Of a stretch of DNA of 64,000 nt, positions 35,252 to 43,557 are shown in pieces. Both the position numbers and the translations under genes were made by a program. Source of the stretch: DASVWZ01 sp963758285 (lineage in GTDB: Bacteria > Acidobacteriota > Terriglobia > Terriglobales > Acidobacteriaceae); NCBI GenBank assembly GCA_963758285.1, contig CAVWUT010000015.1, forward strand, positions 124,001 to 188,000, written 5' to 3'. The notes beneath the pieces are model-generated. The model was given only the letters and a program-made list of their open reading frames with translations, searched no databases and was not told where the DNA came from. The stretch's first letter is position 1; every line of letters starts with the position of its first letter.

Positions 35252-36223
35252 CTACACATGCACCAACTCCTGCAACTCCACCAGCCCCGGCAGTTTCACG
35301 AACTCGCCCTTCATCAGTTCCAGCAGGATCGCCTTCTGTACGTGTAATCGGTTCTCCGCCTGCTGGAACACCAGCGACCGGCGTGAATCGATCACCTCGT
35401 CGGTGACTTCCTTGCCGCGATGAGCCGGCAGACAGTGCAGAAAGATCGCGTCCCGTTTAGCGTGGCGGAAAAGGTCAGCGTTCACCTGATAGGCGCGGAA
35501 GATGCGGTCACGCTTCTGGGTTTCCGCCTCCTGCCCCATGCTGACCCAGGCGTCGGTGTAAACCACGTCCGCTCCGCTGACAGCTTCCAGCGGATCGTTG
35601 GTAATCGTGCAGGTGCCGTCAGTCTGGTTGCCGCGCTTACTGGCCCATTGCTGAGCTTCCGCCTTCGGTTCGTATCCTTCCGGCGTTGCCACCCACACGT
35701 GCGCGCCAAGTTGGGCTCCGGCAAACATCAGGGAGTGCGCGACATTGTTGCCATCGCCGACGAAGGCAACCTTCAGGCCTTCGAGCCTGCCCTTGGCTTC
35801 CCACATGGTGAGGTAATCCGCCATGGCCTGACAGGGATGGCTGTAGTCCGTAAGCCCATTGATGATCGGAACGCTGGCGTACTCCGCCATCTGCTCGACA
35901 ATCTCGTGCGCGAAGGTGCGGATCATGATGCCTTGCACCATCCGCTCCAGGTTCTTCGCCACGTCGTACACCGACTCGCGTTTGCCCAGGTTGATCTCCG
36001 CCGGCGACAAGTAGATCGAAAATCCCCCCAGTTGCTGGATGCCCACGTCGAAGCTGACTCGGGTCCGCAGAGAAGGTTTTTCGAAGATCAGCGCCAGCGT
36101 CTTCCGTTTGAGAGCATCGCCGTAGGTGGTCGGATGGGTCTTCATCTGAAGGCCAAGGGTTAGCAAATAGCGGATTTCCGCCGGCGAAAAGCCCTTGATC
36201 GAAAGAAAATCTTTGCCCTTCAT
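35252..36223 (-). CDS. argF: Ornithine carbamoyltransferase
   Basis: 323 aa. 'FEKPSLRTRVSFDVGIQQLGG' (segments) is the carbamoyl-phosphate loop, with Ser-Leu-Arg-Thr-Arg in place of the common STRTR. 'GLTDYSHPCQAMADYLTMWE', 'VAFVGDGNNVAHSLMFAGAQ', 'DAWVSMGQEAE' with the ornithine SMG motif, and 'HCLPAHRGKEVTDEVID' with the catalytic cysteine follow. Whether it is anabolic (argF) or catabolic (arcB) cannot be told; carbamate kinase and ornithine aminotransferase nearby favour a catabolic role. Coupled to the upstream gene by an ATGA overlap. Confidence 0.92.
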   Translation of the reverse strand: MKGKDFLSIKGFSPAEIRYLLTLGLQMKTHPTTYGDALKRKTLALIFEKPSLRTRVSFDVGIQQLGGFSIYLSPAEINLGKRESVYDVAKNLERMVQGIMIRTFAHEIVEQMAEYASVPIINGLTDYSHPCQAMADYLTMWEAKGRLEGLKVAFVGDGNNVAHSLMFAGAQLGAHVWVATPEGYEPKAEAQQWASKRGNQTDGTCTITNDPLEAVSGADVVYTDAWVSMGQEAETQKRDRIFRAYQVNADLFRHAKRDAIFLHCLPAHRGKEVTDEVIDSRRSLVFQQAENRLHVQKAILLELMKGEFVKLPGLVELQELVHV

Positions 36224-37563
36224 CGTGTGGCCCCGGCCAGTGATGGCTCGTGTTCATGGGCGAATTGCTCCAGCACTTCGGCCAGCCCCGGCTTTGTGAG
36301 TTCTTCCACTTCGTACGTGACCCGCAGATTTGGCTTGTCGATTTTGATCACCCGGGTGAGATCGATCGGAGTCGCGATCACGACCAGGTCGCAAGGGGTG
36401 CGGTTAATGGTTTCTTCCAGTTCATGTCGCTGCATGGTGCTGTAGCCCATCGCCGGCAGCAGGTTGGTGAGATGCTGGTAGCGTTCATAAGTATTTCGGA
36501 TGGAGCCGACGGCGAACGGCCGCGGATCCACCAGTTCCGCCGCTTCACACTGGCGGGCTGCCACCACGCCTGCTCCGTAGGGCATCTCCCCGTGGGTGAG
36601 CGTGGGGCCGTCCTCGACCACCAGGACCCGCTTGCCTTTGATTTTTTCCGGAGCGGTCACACAAACCCGGCACGCCATCTCGACAACTTTTGCCGTCGGA
36701 TTGCTCAGCTTTACGTTCTGGCGAACGGTCTCGACATTGCGATGCTCCGCCGTATCGACTTTGTTGATCAAAACCACATCCGCGCGACGCAGGTTGACTT
36801 CACCGGGGTAGTAGGAAAGCTCATGGCCGGGCCGGTGCGGATCCACCACCACGATTTCCAAATCGGAGGCGTAAAACGGAGTGTCGTTGTTGCCCCCATC
36901 CCAAAGAATGGCATCCGCTTCTTTCTCAGCTTGCCGCAGGATTTTCTCGTAATCCACGCCCGCATACACCACCGTTCCGACCCGGATATGCGGCTCGTAT
37001 TCCTCGCGCTCTTCAATGGTGCATTGCTGAATGTCGAGATCCTCCATGGTGGCGAATCTCTGCACCGCCTGGCTGGCCAGATTTCCATACGGCATGGGGT
37101 GCCGGACGACCACCGGTTTCCATCCTTCGGTTCGTAGTTGTGCGGCCACCAGGCGGGAGACCGGGCTCTTCCCGCAACCGGTCCGCACCGCGCACACCGA
37201 CACCACTGGCACCGTCGACCTGATCTGGGTATGTTCCGCGCCCAGCAGCCAGAAATCCGCCCCGGCAGCCACGCTGCGTGAAGCAACGTGCATGAGCGTT
37301 GAATAGGCGACATCGCTATACGAGAAAACTACGACGTCAATCTTGTGGCCGGAGATCAGCGTTTCCAGATCCTTTTCCTCAAAAATCGGGATGCCGTCGG
37401 GATAAAGAGGACCGGAAAGCTGCCGCGGATAGCGCCGGCCGGCGATGTCCGGAATTTGCGTGGCCGTGAAGGCGACCACCTGAAATGCAGGATCATTGCG
37501 GAATACGACGTTGAAATTATGAAAATCTCTGCCTGCCGCGCCAAGAATCAGGACCCGCTTCAT
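36220..37563 (-). CDS. Cyclic 2,3-diphosphoglycerate synthetase-like P-loop protein
   Basis: 447 aa. 'MKRVLILGAAGRDFHNFNVV' (Rossmann-like start), 'VSVCAVRTGCGKSPVSRLVA' (P-loop-like GCGKS), 'DAILWDGGNNDTPFYASDL' and 'VNLRRADVVLINKVDTA', then a C-terminal 'VLVVEDGPTLTHGEMPYGAG'. This matches the family named after archaeal cyclic-2,3-DPG synthetase. In bacteria its substrate is not established, and a role coupled to the carbamoyltransferase genes is only suggested by the ATGA overlap with argF. Start 37563 has GGAGG; the frame is open to 37716. Confidence 0.75.
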   Translation of the reverse strand: MKRVLILGAAGRDFHNFNVVFRNDPAFQVVAFTATQIPDIAGRRYPRQLSGPLYPDGIPIFEEKDLETLISGHKIDVVVFSYSDVAYSTLMHVASRSVAAGADFWLLGAEHTQIRSTVPVVSVCAVRTGCGKSPVSRLVAAQLRTEGWKPVVVRHPMPYGNLASQAVQRFATMEDLDIQQCTIEEREEYEPHIRVGTVVYAGVDYEKILRQAEKEADAILWDGGNNDTPFYASDLEIVVVDPHRPGHELSYYPGEVNLRRADVVLINKVDTAEHRNVETVRQNVKLSNPTAKVVEMACRVCVTAPEKIKGKRVLVVEDGPTLTHGEMPYGAGVVAARQCEAAELVDPRPFAVGSIRNTYERYQHLTNLLPAMGYSTMQRHELEETINRTPCDLVVIATPIDLTRVIKIDKPNLRVTYEVEELTKPGLAEVLEQFAHEHEPSLAGATR

Positions 37564-37782
37564 GGAATACCCTCCGCTGAGTCTACTTACCTTCATATCT
37601 TCGTCCTTCGCGGAAGGGTGGGCTGTGCTGCTAATCACAACGGGGTGTGATCGGCGCAGCACGGGTCCGGCCTTCGGCGTGTGGGATGCGCCCGCCCCTC
37701 CTGTGACGCTAGTCACAGAATCTGCCGGAACCGCGCTTGATAATGAAGTCAGGTATCGACTTCGAACCTGCAGGAGGTTCCT

Positions 37783-38103
37783 GTGAAAAGAATACTGTTC
37801 GTCGTCCTGCTGTTGGTAACGTTACCGCTGCTTGCGCTGGACAAGTCTTCCGTGACGGTGAAGAACACTTCAACCAGCAACGGCGTGATCCTCGTGAACA
37901 TCAGCGAGCAAGGAAAGTCCTTCGAATTGCAATGCACGCAGTCGGCTCCCAATTGCAAAGCCCCGCCAGCGGGTACCTATTGGATGGTTCGGCTCCCCAA
38001 GAACTACGGGTTATACGACTGCGCGAACGTGGACCTGTATGCGCAAAGCGAGGACCCCGAGCAGGGTCAAAAGACCGGGGAATATTGCCTGAATGAGAAG
38101 TAG
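37783..38103 (+). CDS. Small secreted protein, unknown function
   Basis: 106 aa. GTG start with AGGAGG 7 nt upstream. Signal peptide (MKRILFVVLLLVTLPLLAL), then a small beta-rich domain with four cysteines ('ELQCTQSAPNCKAPPAG', 'YDCANVD', 'EYCLNEK') likely paired as disulfides. Divergent from the cyclic-DPG-like gene. No known family. Confidence 0.75.
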   Translation: MKRILFVVLLLVTLPLLALDKSSVTVKNTSTSNGVILVNISEQGKSFELQCTQSAPNCKAPPAGTYWMVRLPKNYGLYDCANVDLYAQSEDPEQGQKTGEYCLNEK

Positions 38104-38203
38104 GGCCGCCTTCGTAGAACGGGGCGGGAAACATGGCGCGGCTCTTGATCCTTAGCGGCTGAAAGCTACCCGTGACGCGGCGGGTTTCCGCACCTATCTC
38201 GAC

Positions 38204-39929
38204 CTACGCTGCGCTGGGCAGAGGCACTTTCACCGTGACCTCTGTGCCCTCGCCGATCCGCGAGTGGATACTGAGACTCCCGTTGATCAGGTGAGCGCGC
38301 TCCTTCATGCCCACCAGGCCGATGTTACCCTGCGGCTGCCGGGGCGTTTCTGCCAGCCCAATTCCTTCGTCTCTTACCGTGAGCCGCAGGTGGCCCTCCG
38401 TCACATCCAGCCTCACAAACACTTCTTCACTTTGCGAATGTTTGGAGACGTTGCGCAGGCACTCCTGGAAGATGTGGTACACGCTGCTGGCAACGTCCCG
38501 CGGCAGGAATTCGGGAACATTCACACTCTCAAAGCGCGTTGCAATCCCGGACCGCTCCTGAAACTCTTCGCAATATTGCTCTAATGCCGCCTCCAGCCCA
38601 ATGTCGTCCAGTATCGACGGATGTAACTGGTGAGAAATCTTGCGCACACTTTCCGCCGCCTCCGCGGCTTGCATTTGGAGCGGTCGCAAGTCGCGCTGCA
38701 CCGCCTCGGCATGGGCCTTGCCGGACAGTTTGCTGATGTCCATGGCGAGATACGCCAGTTTCTGGCTCAGATCGTCATGCAGGTCGCGGGCAATCCGCCG
38801 GCGCTCATCATCCTGAGCGGTCATGAGCCGGCCGGCCAGCAGCCGCAGTTCGTCCTTCTGCTGCTGGATGGCCTGTTCGTCAGCTTTGCGTTTGGAAATG
38901 TCCGTCAGAAAAGCCACCGCCATCATCCCGCGGGCGGTGTCCACATAGCTGAGGCTAATTTCAGCAAAGAATTCGGATCCGTCTTTTCGCTTGGCCTGCA
39001 AGTCCAGTCCCATACCCATCGGACGATTCTTCGGGTTTTCAAAGTATGACTTCCTATGTTCCGCGTGAATGCCACGCACCGCATTGGGCACCAGAATGTC
39101 GATGGATTGGCCCAGCAGTTCGCTTACCGAGTATCCCAACAGCCTCTCGGTTGCGGGATTCGCCATCACAATTTTTCCGCTCTGGTCCACCATGAAAATC
39201 CCCTGCGCCGCCGCTTCAAACAATGCCCGTGCCGTGGCTTCGCTCTCGTGCCCGGTCTGTTCCGCAATGATGCGCTGACTTACGGCCCGTCGGACGTCAA
39301 GAAGGGCGGAGACCAATGCCAACAGCGCGAGCAGAGATACGGCAAGAGTTGCCGCAAAGCCCGTCCTCAGGCGGAACCGGCGGGCCTGCGAGCGCTGGTG
39401 GAGAAGCCGGTACTCTTCGCTTTCCAGTTGCTCCCCAGTTTCATCAATCTGCTCCATTAACCTTCTGCCCGCCCCAGTGAGAATGATCTGCCGGGCGGCC
39501 TCAGCGCCCGATTCCCGGCGTGCGCGAATCACGTCATCCAGCGATGCTAGACGGGCGGCGATAAGGGGCTGAAGGGTATTCAACCTTGCCTGTTGTTGGG
39601 GATTGTCAGCGGTAAGCTGCTTCAGGGTGCGGAGAATCTCAGGCGTAGCCGCGCTGAAGGATTCGTAGGAGTTTAGATAACTGGTGTCGTTGGTCAGAAG
39701 ATACCCGCGTTGCGCACTCTCGGCACCCCGGACCGCCGCCAGCAACTGATCGGTTTGCCGAATGACGTTCTCGAGTATGGTCAACCCATCGGCTGGCCTC
39801 GCCCATCCCGCGCAGGGTCCAGCCTGCAATCGAGCCGATCACCACCAACATCCCCAGACTCACACCAAACCAGACCAGGGACCGTCTCTCGACCGAGTTT
39901 TCGTGGTTCACCGAATTCTTGCCTTGCAC
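38204..39929 (-). CDS. CHASE3-PAS histidine kinase, one-base frameshift near the N-terminus
   Basis: About 574 aa if repaired. In frame one: GTG at 39929, TM1 ('VWFGVSLGMLVVIGSIAGWTL') and 'EASRWVDHT'. After a shift near 39775: 'ENVIRQTDQLLAAVRGAESAQRGYLLT' (segments, CHASE3), TM2 ('FAATLAVSLLALLALVSALL'), PAS ('LFEAAAQGIFMVDQSGKIVM'), HisKA_3 with phospho-His in 'IARDLHDDLSQKLAYLAM', and HATPase ('RDEGIGL', 'GNIGLVGMKERAHLI'). One extra base in CTCGAGAAC explains the shift. It is the partner of the divergent NarL-type regulator at 39998. Confidence 0.85.
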
Positions 39930-39997
39930 GGTTCACCCCAAACTAAAATGGCAGGTTTCTTTGCCAACATAATACACTCTTATCCGAGTCCACTGGC

Positions 39998-40636
39998 ATG
40001 AAGGCGCGAATTCTGCTGGGCGACGACCACGGGCTGATCCTGGATGGCCTGCGGGCGACGCTGCAGTCCCAATACGAGATTGTGGGTCTGGCCAAAGACG
40101 GCCGGGCTTTGATTCAAGCTGCCGAACGCCTGAAGCCTGACCTGGTTATTACAGATATCAGCATGCCGCTGCTGAATGGATTCGAAGCGGCGCTCCAGAT
40201 CAAGAAGGCGCTGCCTTCCACCAAGCTGATCTTTCTGAGCCAGCATCTCAACCCTGCCTATCTGAAACATGCTTTGAAGCTTGGAGCCTCCGGGTATGTT
40301 CTGAAATCCGGCGCGACGGAAGAGTTGCAACAGGCCATTTCCAAGGTGTTGCGAGGCCAGACCTACATCACGCCGGCTTTTGGCGACGAGGTCGTGTCTC
40401 GACTCTGGAATCGGTCAGGCGAGGTCACCAACGAATCCGAGGAACTCACCGAGCGCCAGCGCGAGATTGTGCAACTCATCGTCGAAGGCCGTGGCAACAA
40501 GGAGATTGCCGACGTGCTCCATCTTTCCGTCAAGACCATCGAGTTTCACCGTGCGCGAATTATGTTGAAATTAGGCGTACGAACCGTCGCTGAACTCACC
40601 AAAGTGGCTCTCCAGCAAGGACTTATCCAAGAATAA
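39998..40636 (+). CDS. NarL/FixJ-type response regulator
   Basis: 212 aa. Receiver with 'LLGDDHGLILDGLRATL' and the phospho-Asp in 'VITDISMPLLNGFEA', switch residues in 'FLSQHLNPAYLKHALKLGASGYVLKSG' (segments). C-terminal LuxR HTH: 'LTERQREIVQLIVEGRGNKEIADVLHLSVKTIEFHRARI' (segments). Divergent from the histidine kinase, 68 bp apart. An ACTAGGG-N4-CCCTAGT dyad starts 5 bp after its stop. Confidence 0.94.
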   Translation: MKARILLGDDHGLILDGLRATLQSQYEIVGLAKDGRALIQAAERLKPDLVITDISMPLLNGFEAALQIKKALPSTKLIFLSQHLNPAYLKHALKLGASGYVLKSGATEELQQAISKVLRGQTYITPAFGDEVVSRLWNRSGEVTNESEELTERQREIVQLIVEGRGNKEIADVLHLSVKTIEFHRARIMLKLGVRTVAELTKVALQQGLIQE

Positions 40637-40640
40637 GAAA

Positions 40641-40658
40641 ACTAGGGCAAACCCTAGT
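40641..40658. promoter_or_regulatory. ACTAGGG-N4-CCCTAGT dyad, site 1
   Basis: Perfect 7-bp arms with spacer CAAA, about 80-135 bp upstream of the 40793 regulator. The same dyad with spacer ATTG is at 41324-41341. Such symmetry suits a dimeric regulator. Confidence 0.65.
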
Positions 40659-40792
40659 CGCAGAGGTGTGCGAGTTTGTGTAGGCTGCTGATTGGGGCTT
40701 GCCACTGGTAAAGTTTATGCCCGCACGTCGTTCGTATGGCTGATGGAACTACCTATGATCCTGGCTGCTTCGCGGTTGCCCGAGGAAACTTC

Positions 40793-41182
40793 GTGAGCCG
40801 CAAGCGGATTCTGCTGGCGGATGATCACGCCGAAATGCTGGATGAAGTCCGCGCTCTGCTTGATAAGGATTACGAAATCGTCGGCGCGGTGCAGGACGGC
40901 AAGCAATTGGTACAAGCGGCCAGTGACTTGAACCCGGATCTCATCATCTCGGACATCAGCATGCCTGAAATGAATGGATTTGAGGCTGCCGCGAAGATTC
41001 GCAACCTGGGGCTTTCCGCAAAGCTGATATTCCTTACGGTTCAATCGTCAGCCGCGTACCTGCGGAAAGCGCGGGCTCTGGGCGCGGCGGGTTATGTGCT
41101 GAAGGTCTACACTACCGAGCAATTGCCCTTAGCCATCGCAAGCGTGCTCGCCGGAAATCCGTTTTTCTCTCCTCAACTGTAA
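40793..41182 (+). CDS. Stand-alone receiver-domain response regulator
   Basis: 129 aa from a GTG at 40793 (GAGGAAA 6 nt upstream; an ATG at 40736 also opens the frame). One receiver: 'ILLADDHAEMLDEVRALL', phospho-Asp in 'IISDISMPEMNGFEAAA', 'FLTVQSSAAYLRKARALG', 'GYVLKVYT'. No DNA-binding domain. It is closely similar to the receiver of the preceding gene, so it may be a duplicated phosphate sink or competitor. Confidence 0.85.
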   Translation: MSRKRILLADDHAEMLDEVRALLDKDYEIVGAVQDGKQLVQAASDLNPDLIISDISMPEMNGFEAAAKIRNLGLSAKLIFLTVQSSAAYLRKARALGAAGYVLKVYTTEQLPLAIASVLAGNPFFSPQL

Positions 41183-41323
41183 GCCGGCAATGCCCGGCCA
41201 ATCGGCCTCAGCGCCCAAGTCTCCTCGACTGACCCCGCCCATATTGGTTCCAGAACTGTTCGACAACATTGCGTGAATCTGAGGTAACTCGCTCCGTAAC
41301 CTGGGTTTCTCGGTTCCCAAGAA

Positions 41324-41341
41324 ACTAGGGATTGCCCTAGT
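41324..41341. promoter_or_regulatory. ACTAGGG-N4-CCCTAGT dyad, site 2
   Basis: Perfect 7-bp arms, spacer ATTG, ending 85 bp before the Crp/Fnr gene. Same sequence as site 1 apart from the spacer. Confidence 0.65.
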
Positions 41342-41425
41342 ATGCGCCCGGTTATCGACAGCGTAGAGTCGAATCATCGTGGAAGTGGGGTGCGATAGCT
41401 TCTGCGCGCGAAAGGAACTGAGTAT

Positions 41426-42223
41426 ATGGCAAGTTCAATGGTGAGTGCCGTAGCCAACGCTGAGTTTCCGATGTTCACTCCCCTAGCCGAAAGGAAAAGT
41501 GCCAACCATTTGCCCTATGGCCTGCCGCTTAGCGACAGTTGCCTGACCTGCAAACTGCGCAACGGGAACAACTTCTTCTGCTCGCTTTCCAAAGCCGCGG
41601 TGGACTCGCTGGAGCGCATCAAGCACGTGAACTGCCTTCCACAAGGTTCCCTGGTATTCCTGGAAGGACAAGCCCCGCGCGGTGTCTACATCCTTTGCCA
41701 GGGCCGGGCCAAGCTGCTCACCACCAACGCCGACGGCAAGAGCCTGATCCTTAAGATCGCCCAACCCGGTGAAATTCTCGGTTTGCATGCCGCAGTGACC
41801 GGCCGGCTGCATGAAGTGACGGTTGAAACTCTGCAGCCCTCCCAACTTGTCTTCATTCGCCGAGACGACTTCCTGCGCTTTCTTTCCGAGAACGGCGACG
41901 CCTGTCTGCACGCCGCGGAGCACTTGGCCCGCGATTGCCAGTCTGCGTACGACGTGATCCGTTCCATCGGCCTCTCCCATTCTGTATCTGAACGGCTGGC
42001 GCGCCTTTTGCTGCAATGGTCTTCCGACGGCCGCGTCAGCGATGGCGCCATCCGCATGAAGCTGGCCCTTACCCATGAGGAAATGGCTCAACTAATCGGC
42101 ACCACCCGCGAAAGTGTCACCCGCGCCCTGGGTGATTTCAAGAAGCAGCACGTTTTGGAACTTACCGGCTCGACTCTGGTGATTCGGGACAAGGCTGCTC
42201 TGGAGAAATTGGTGCTTTGTTAG
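41426..42223 (+). CDS. Crp/Fnr-family transcription regulator with N-terminal cysteines
   Basis: 265 aa. 'DSCLTCKLRNGNNFFCSL' holds C-x2-C-x8-C, like an FNR iron-sulfur or redox site. The cNMP-type barrel spans about 62-160 ('GSLVFLEGQAPRGVYILCQG', 'GEILGLHAAVTG'). The C-terminal winged HTH is 'LTHEEMAQLIGTTRESVTRALGDFK'. The classic cAMP-contact Arg is not seen, so an FNR-like redox/oxygen response is more likely (inference). A dyad ACTAGGG-N4-CCCTAGT lies 85 bp upstream. Confidence 0.9.
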   Translation: MASSMVSAVANAEFPMFTPLAERKSANHLPYGLPLSDSCLTCKLRNGNNFFCSLSKAAVDSLERIKHVNCLPQGSLVFLEGQAPRGVYILCQGRAKLLTTNADGKSLILKIAQPGEILGLHAAVTGRLHEVTVETLQPSQLVFIRRDDFLRFLSENGDACLHAAEHLARDCQSAYDVIRSIGLSHSVSERLARLLLQWSSDGRVSDGAIRMKLALTHEEMAQLIGTTRESVTRALGDFKKQHVLELTGSTLVIRDKAALEKLVLC

Positions 42224-42272
42224 CAGCGCTCGCGCTCGCTTGTCCGAAATTCGCCTTGAAAGGAAGGTTGCT

Positions 42273-42524
42273 ATGATTCGTGCCCAACGGTGGAAGCGGA
42301 TTGATGTTCGAGCTTCTGGGGCGGTTTGTCCGGTGCCGGGTTGTGGGTCGCTGGTGATCGCATACCGGCCTGCCGACTCCATCAACGAAATCACGCGGAG
42401 GATTGGAGCTCCCTGCGAGTTCATCTGCGATCAGTGCGGTCATGAGTTCACCGCCTCAGGCAACGACTTGGTCTTCCAATCCATTCCGCGCGACTGGCTT
42501 TTGTCGGGCGTCTGTCGAGCTTGA
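42273..42524 (+). CDS. Small zinc-ribbon-like protein
   Basis: 83 aa, ATG at 42273 with AAGGAAGG 6 nt upstream. 'AVCPVPGCGSL' and 'CEFICDQCGHEF' give two CxxC-type pairs, a likely zinc ribbon. It follows the Crp/Fnr gene by 49 bp and may be cotranscribed. Function unknown. Confidence 0.65.
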   Translation: MIRAQRWKRIDVRASGAVCPVPGCGSLVIAYRPADSINEITRRIGAPCEFICDQCGHEFTASGNDLVFQSIPRDWLLSGVCRA

Positions 42525-42811
42525 GAATTGGAGCCGCTAAACCGGCGGAGGAAGCCGCCAGTTTGCAACCGTTTTCGAGAGTACTTCTTCCTCCTGAGCA
42601 CCCTCCCTCGGGGTCTTGAGGTCCATCCACCTCAAGGCTCCGAGGTCATCTTCAAGGTCACGCTCTCCCCGAGCCCAATCTTGCTGCCGATCATTTCCAT
42701 CTGCGTCGATTCCCCAAGAGCGTAGGTTCCACTTTTCCGCACTTGCCAGAAGTCTGAAATGGACTCTATTCTGTCCACACGATTTTCGAAAGGAAAACTC
42801 CCGCGACACCT

Positions 42812-43381
42812 ATGGCTACGCCGCCCCCAGTTCAACCGCAGGCCCGAAACCGTGAGGCTCGCCGCAAGGCAGCCGGCCCCGCGCACCTCGTCATCAGCCA
42901 TTCCACCATCGATTCGGAAGGGGTTTGCACCACCGCGCTCATCAAGAAGGGCGAGTTCGTCGCGGAATATACCGGAACCCGCATGACTGCTAAGGAGGCG
43001 GACGTACTCTATGACAACCATCCTCGAACCTATCTGTTCGGGCTTACTGACGGAAAGCACGTGATCGACGGGGAAGGCGCTGCGGCATTTATCAACCATT
43101 CCTGCGATCCCAATTGCGAAGTGGATGAGGTGGACGGGCGTGTGTACATCACCGCGATTCGCGACATTGAGCCCGGCGAGGAAATCACCTACGACTACAA
43201 CTTGTACGATGGTGATCTGGATGATCTGGCCCTGTGCTCATGCGGAGCCAAGAACTGCCGGGGCAGCATGTATTCGGAGCGGGAAATCGAACGGCGCGCC
43301 AAGGCCCTCAAACGCCGCCAGCAAGCCGCCGAGAAGAAGGGAAGGTCTTTCAAGTCCGGGGGCCGCAAGAATCGCCGGTAG
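42812..43381 (+). CDS. SET-domain lysine methyltransferase-like protein
   Basis: 189 aa. SET motifs are complete: 'FVAEYTGTRMTAKEAD', 'AAAFINHSCDPNCEVDEVDG' (the NHSCxPN knot), 'GEEITYDYNLYDG' with the catalytic tyrosine, and a post-SET 'CSCGAKNCRGSMY' with Cys residues for zinc. A basic tail (KRRQQAAEKKGRSFK...) suggests a nucleic-acid or protein partner. Uncommon in bacteria; substrate not known. A histone-like Lys-rich protein is encoded at 60269, but no link is shown. Confidence 0.9.
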   Translation: MATPPPVQPQARNREARRKAAGPAHLVISHSTIDSEGVCTTALIKKGEFVAEYTGTRMTAKEADVLYDNHPRTYLFGLTDGKHVIDGEGAAAFINHSCDPNCEVDEVDGRVYITAIRDIEPGEEITYDYNLYDGDLDDLALCSCGAKNCRGSMYSEREIERRAKALKRRQQAAEKKGRSFKSGGRKNRR

Positions 43382-43490
43382 CCGGTGAGATTACACCTTG
43401 CACGAAAGCGCTAACTCTGCTGATGAACTATTCCAAACTCCTAGCCAAAATGGGCTCCGACGTTGGTCGGCAGGGGAGGCAAGGCAACGC

Positions 43491-43523
43491 AAAAAAAGTC
43501 AGAGGCAGCCATGGGCTGCCTCC
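43491..43523 (-). terminator. Intrinsic terminator of the GH27 gene
   Basis: On the minus strand GAGGCAGCC-cat-GGCTGCCTC followed by TGACTTTTTTT. Confidence 0.9.
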
Positions 43524-43557
43524 AGTGATCTACTCGCTTCCCGACGGCTCGAAGCGC

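Noticed and set aside
36250..37137. 295-codon plus-strand ORF opposite the cyclic-DPG-like gene
   Set aside because: Shadow of the minus-strand gene.
42632..43099. 155-codon minus-strand ORF opposite the SET gene's 5' part
   Set aside because: No ribosome-binding site or motif; overlaps a well-supported gene.
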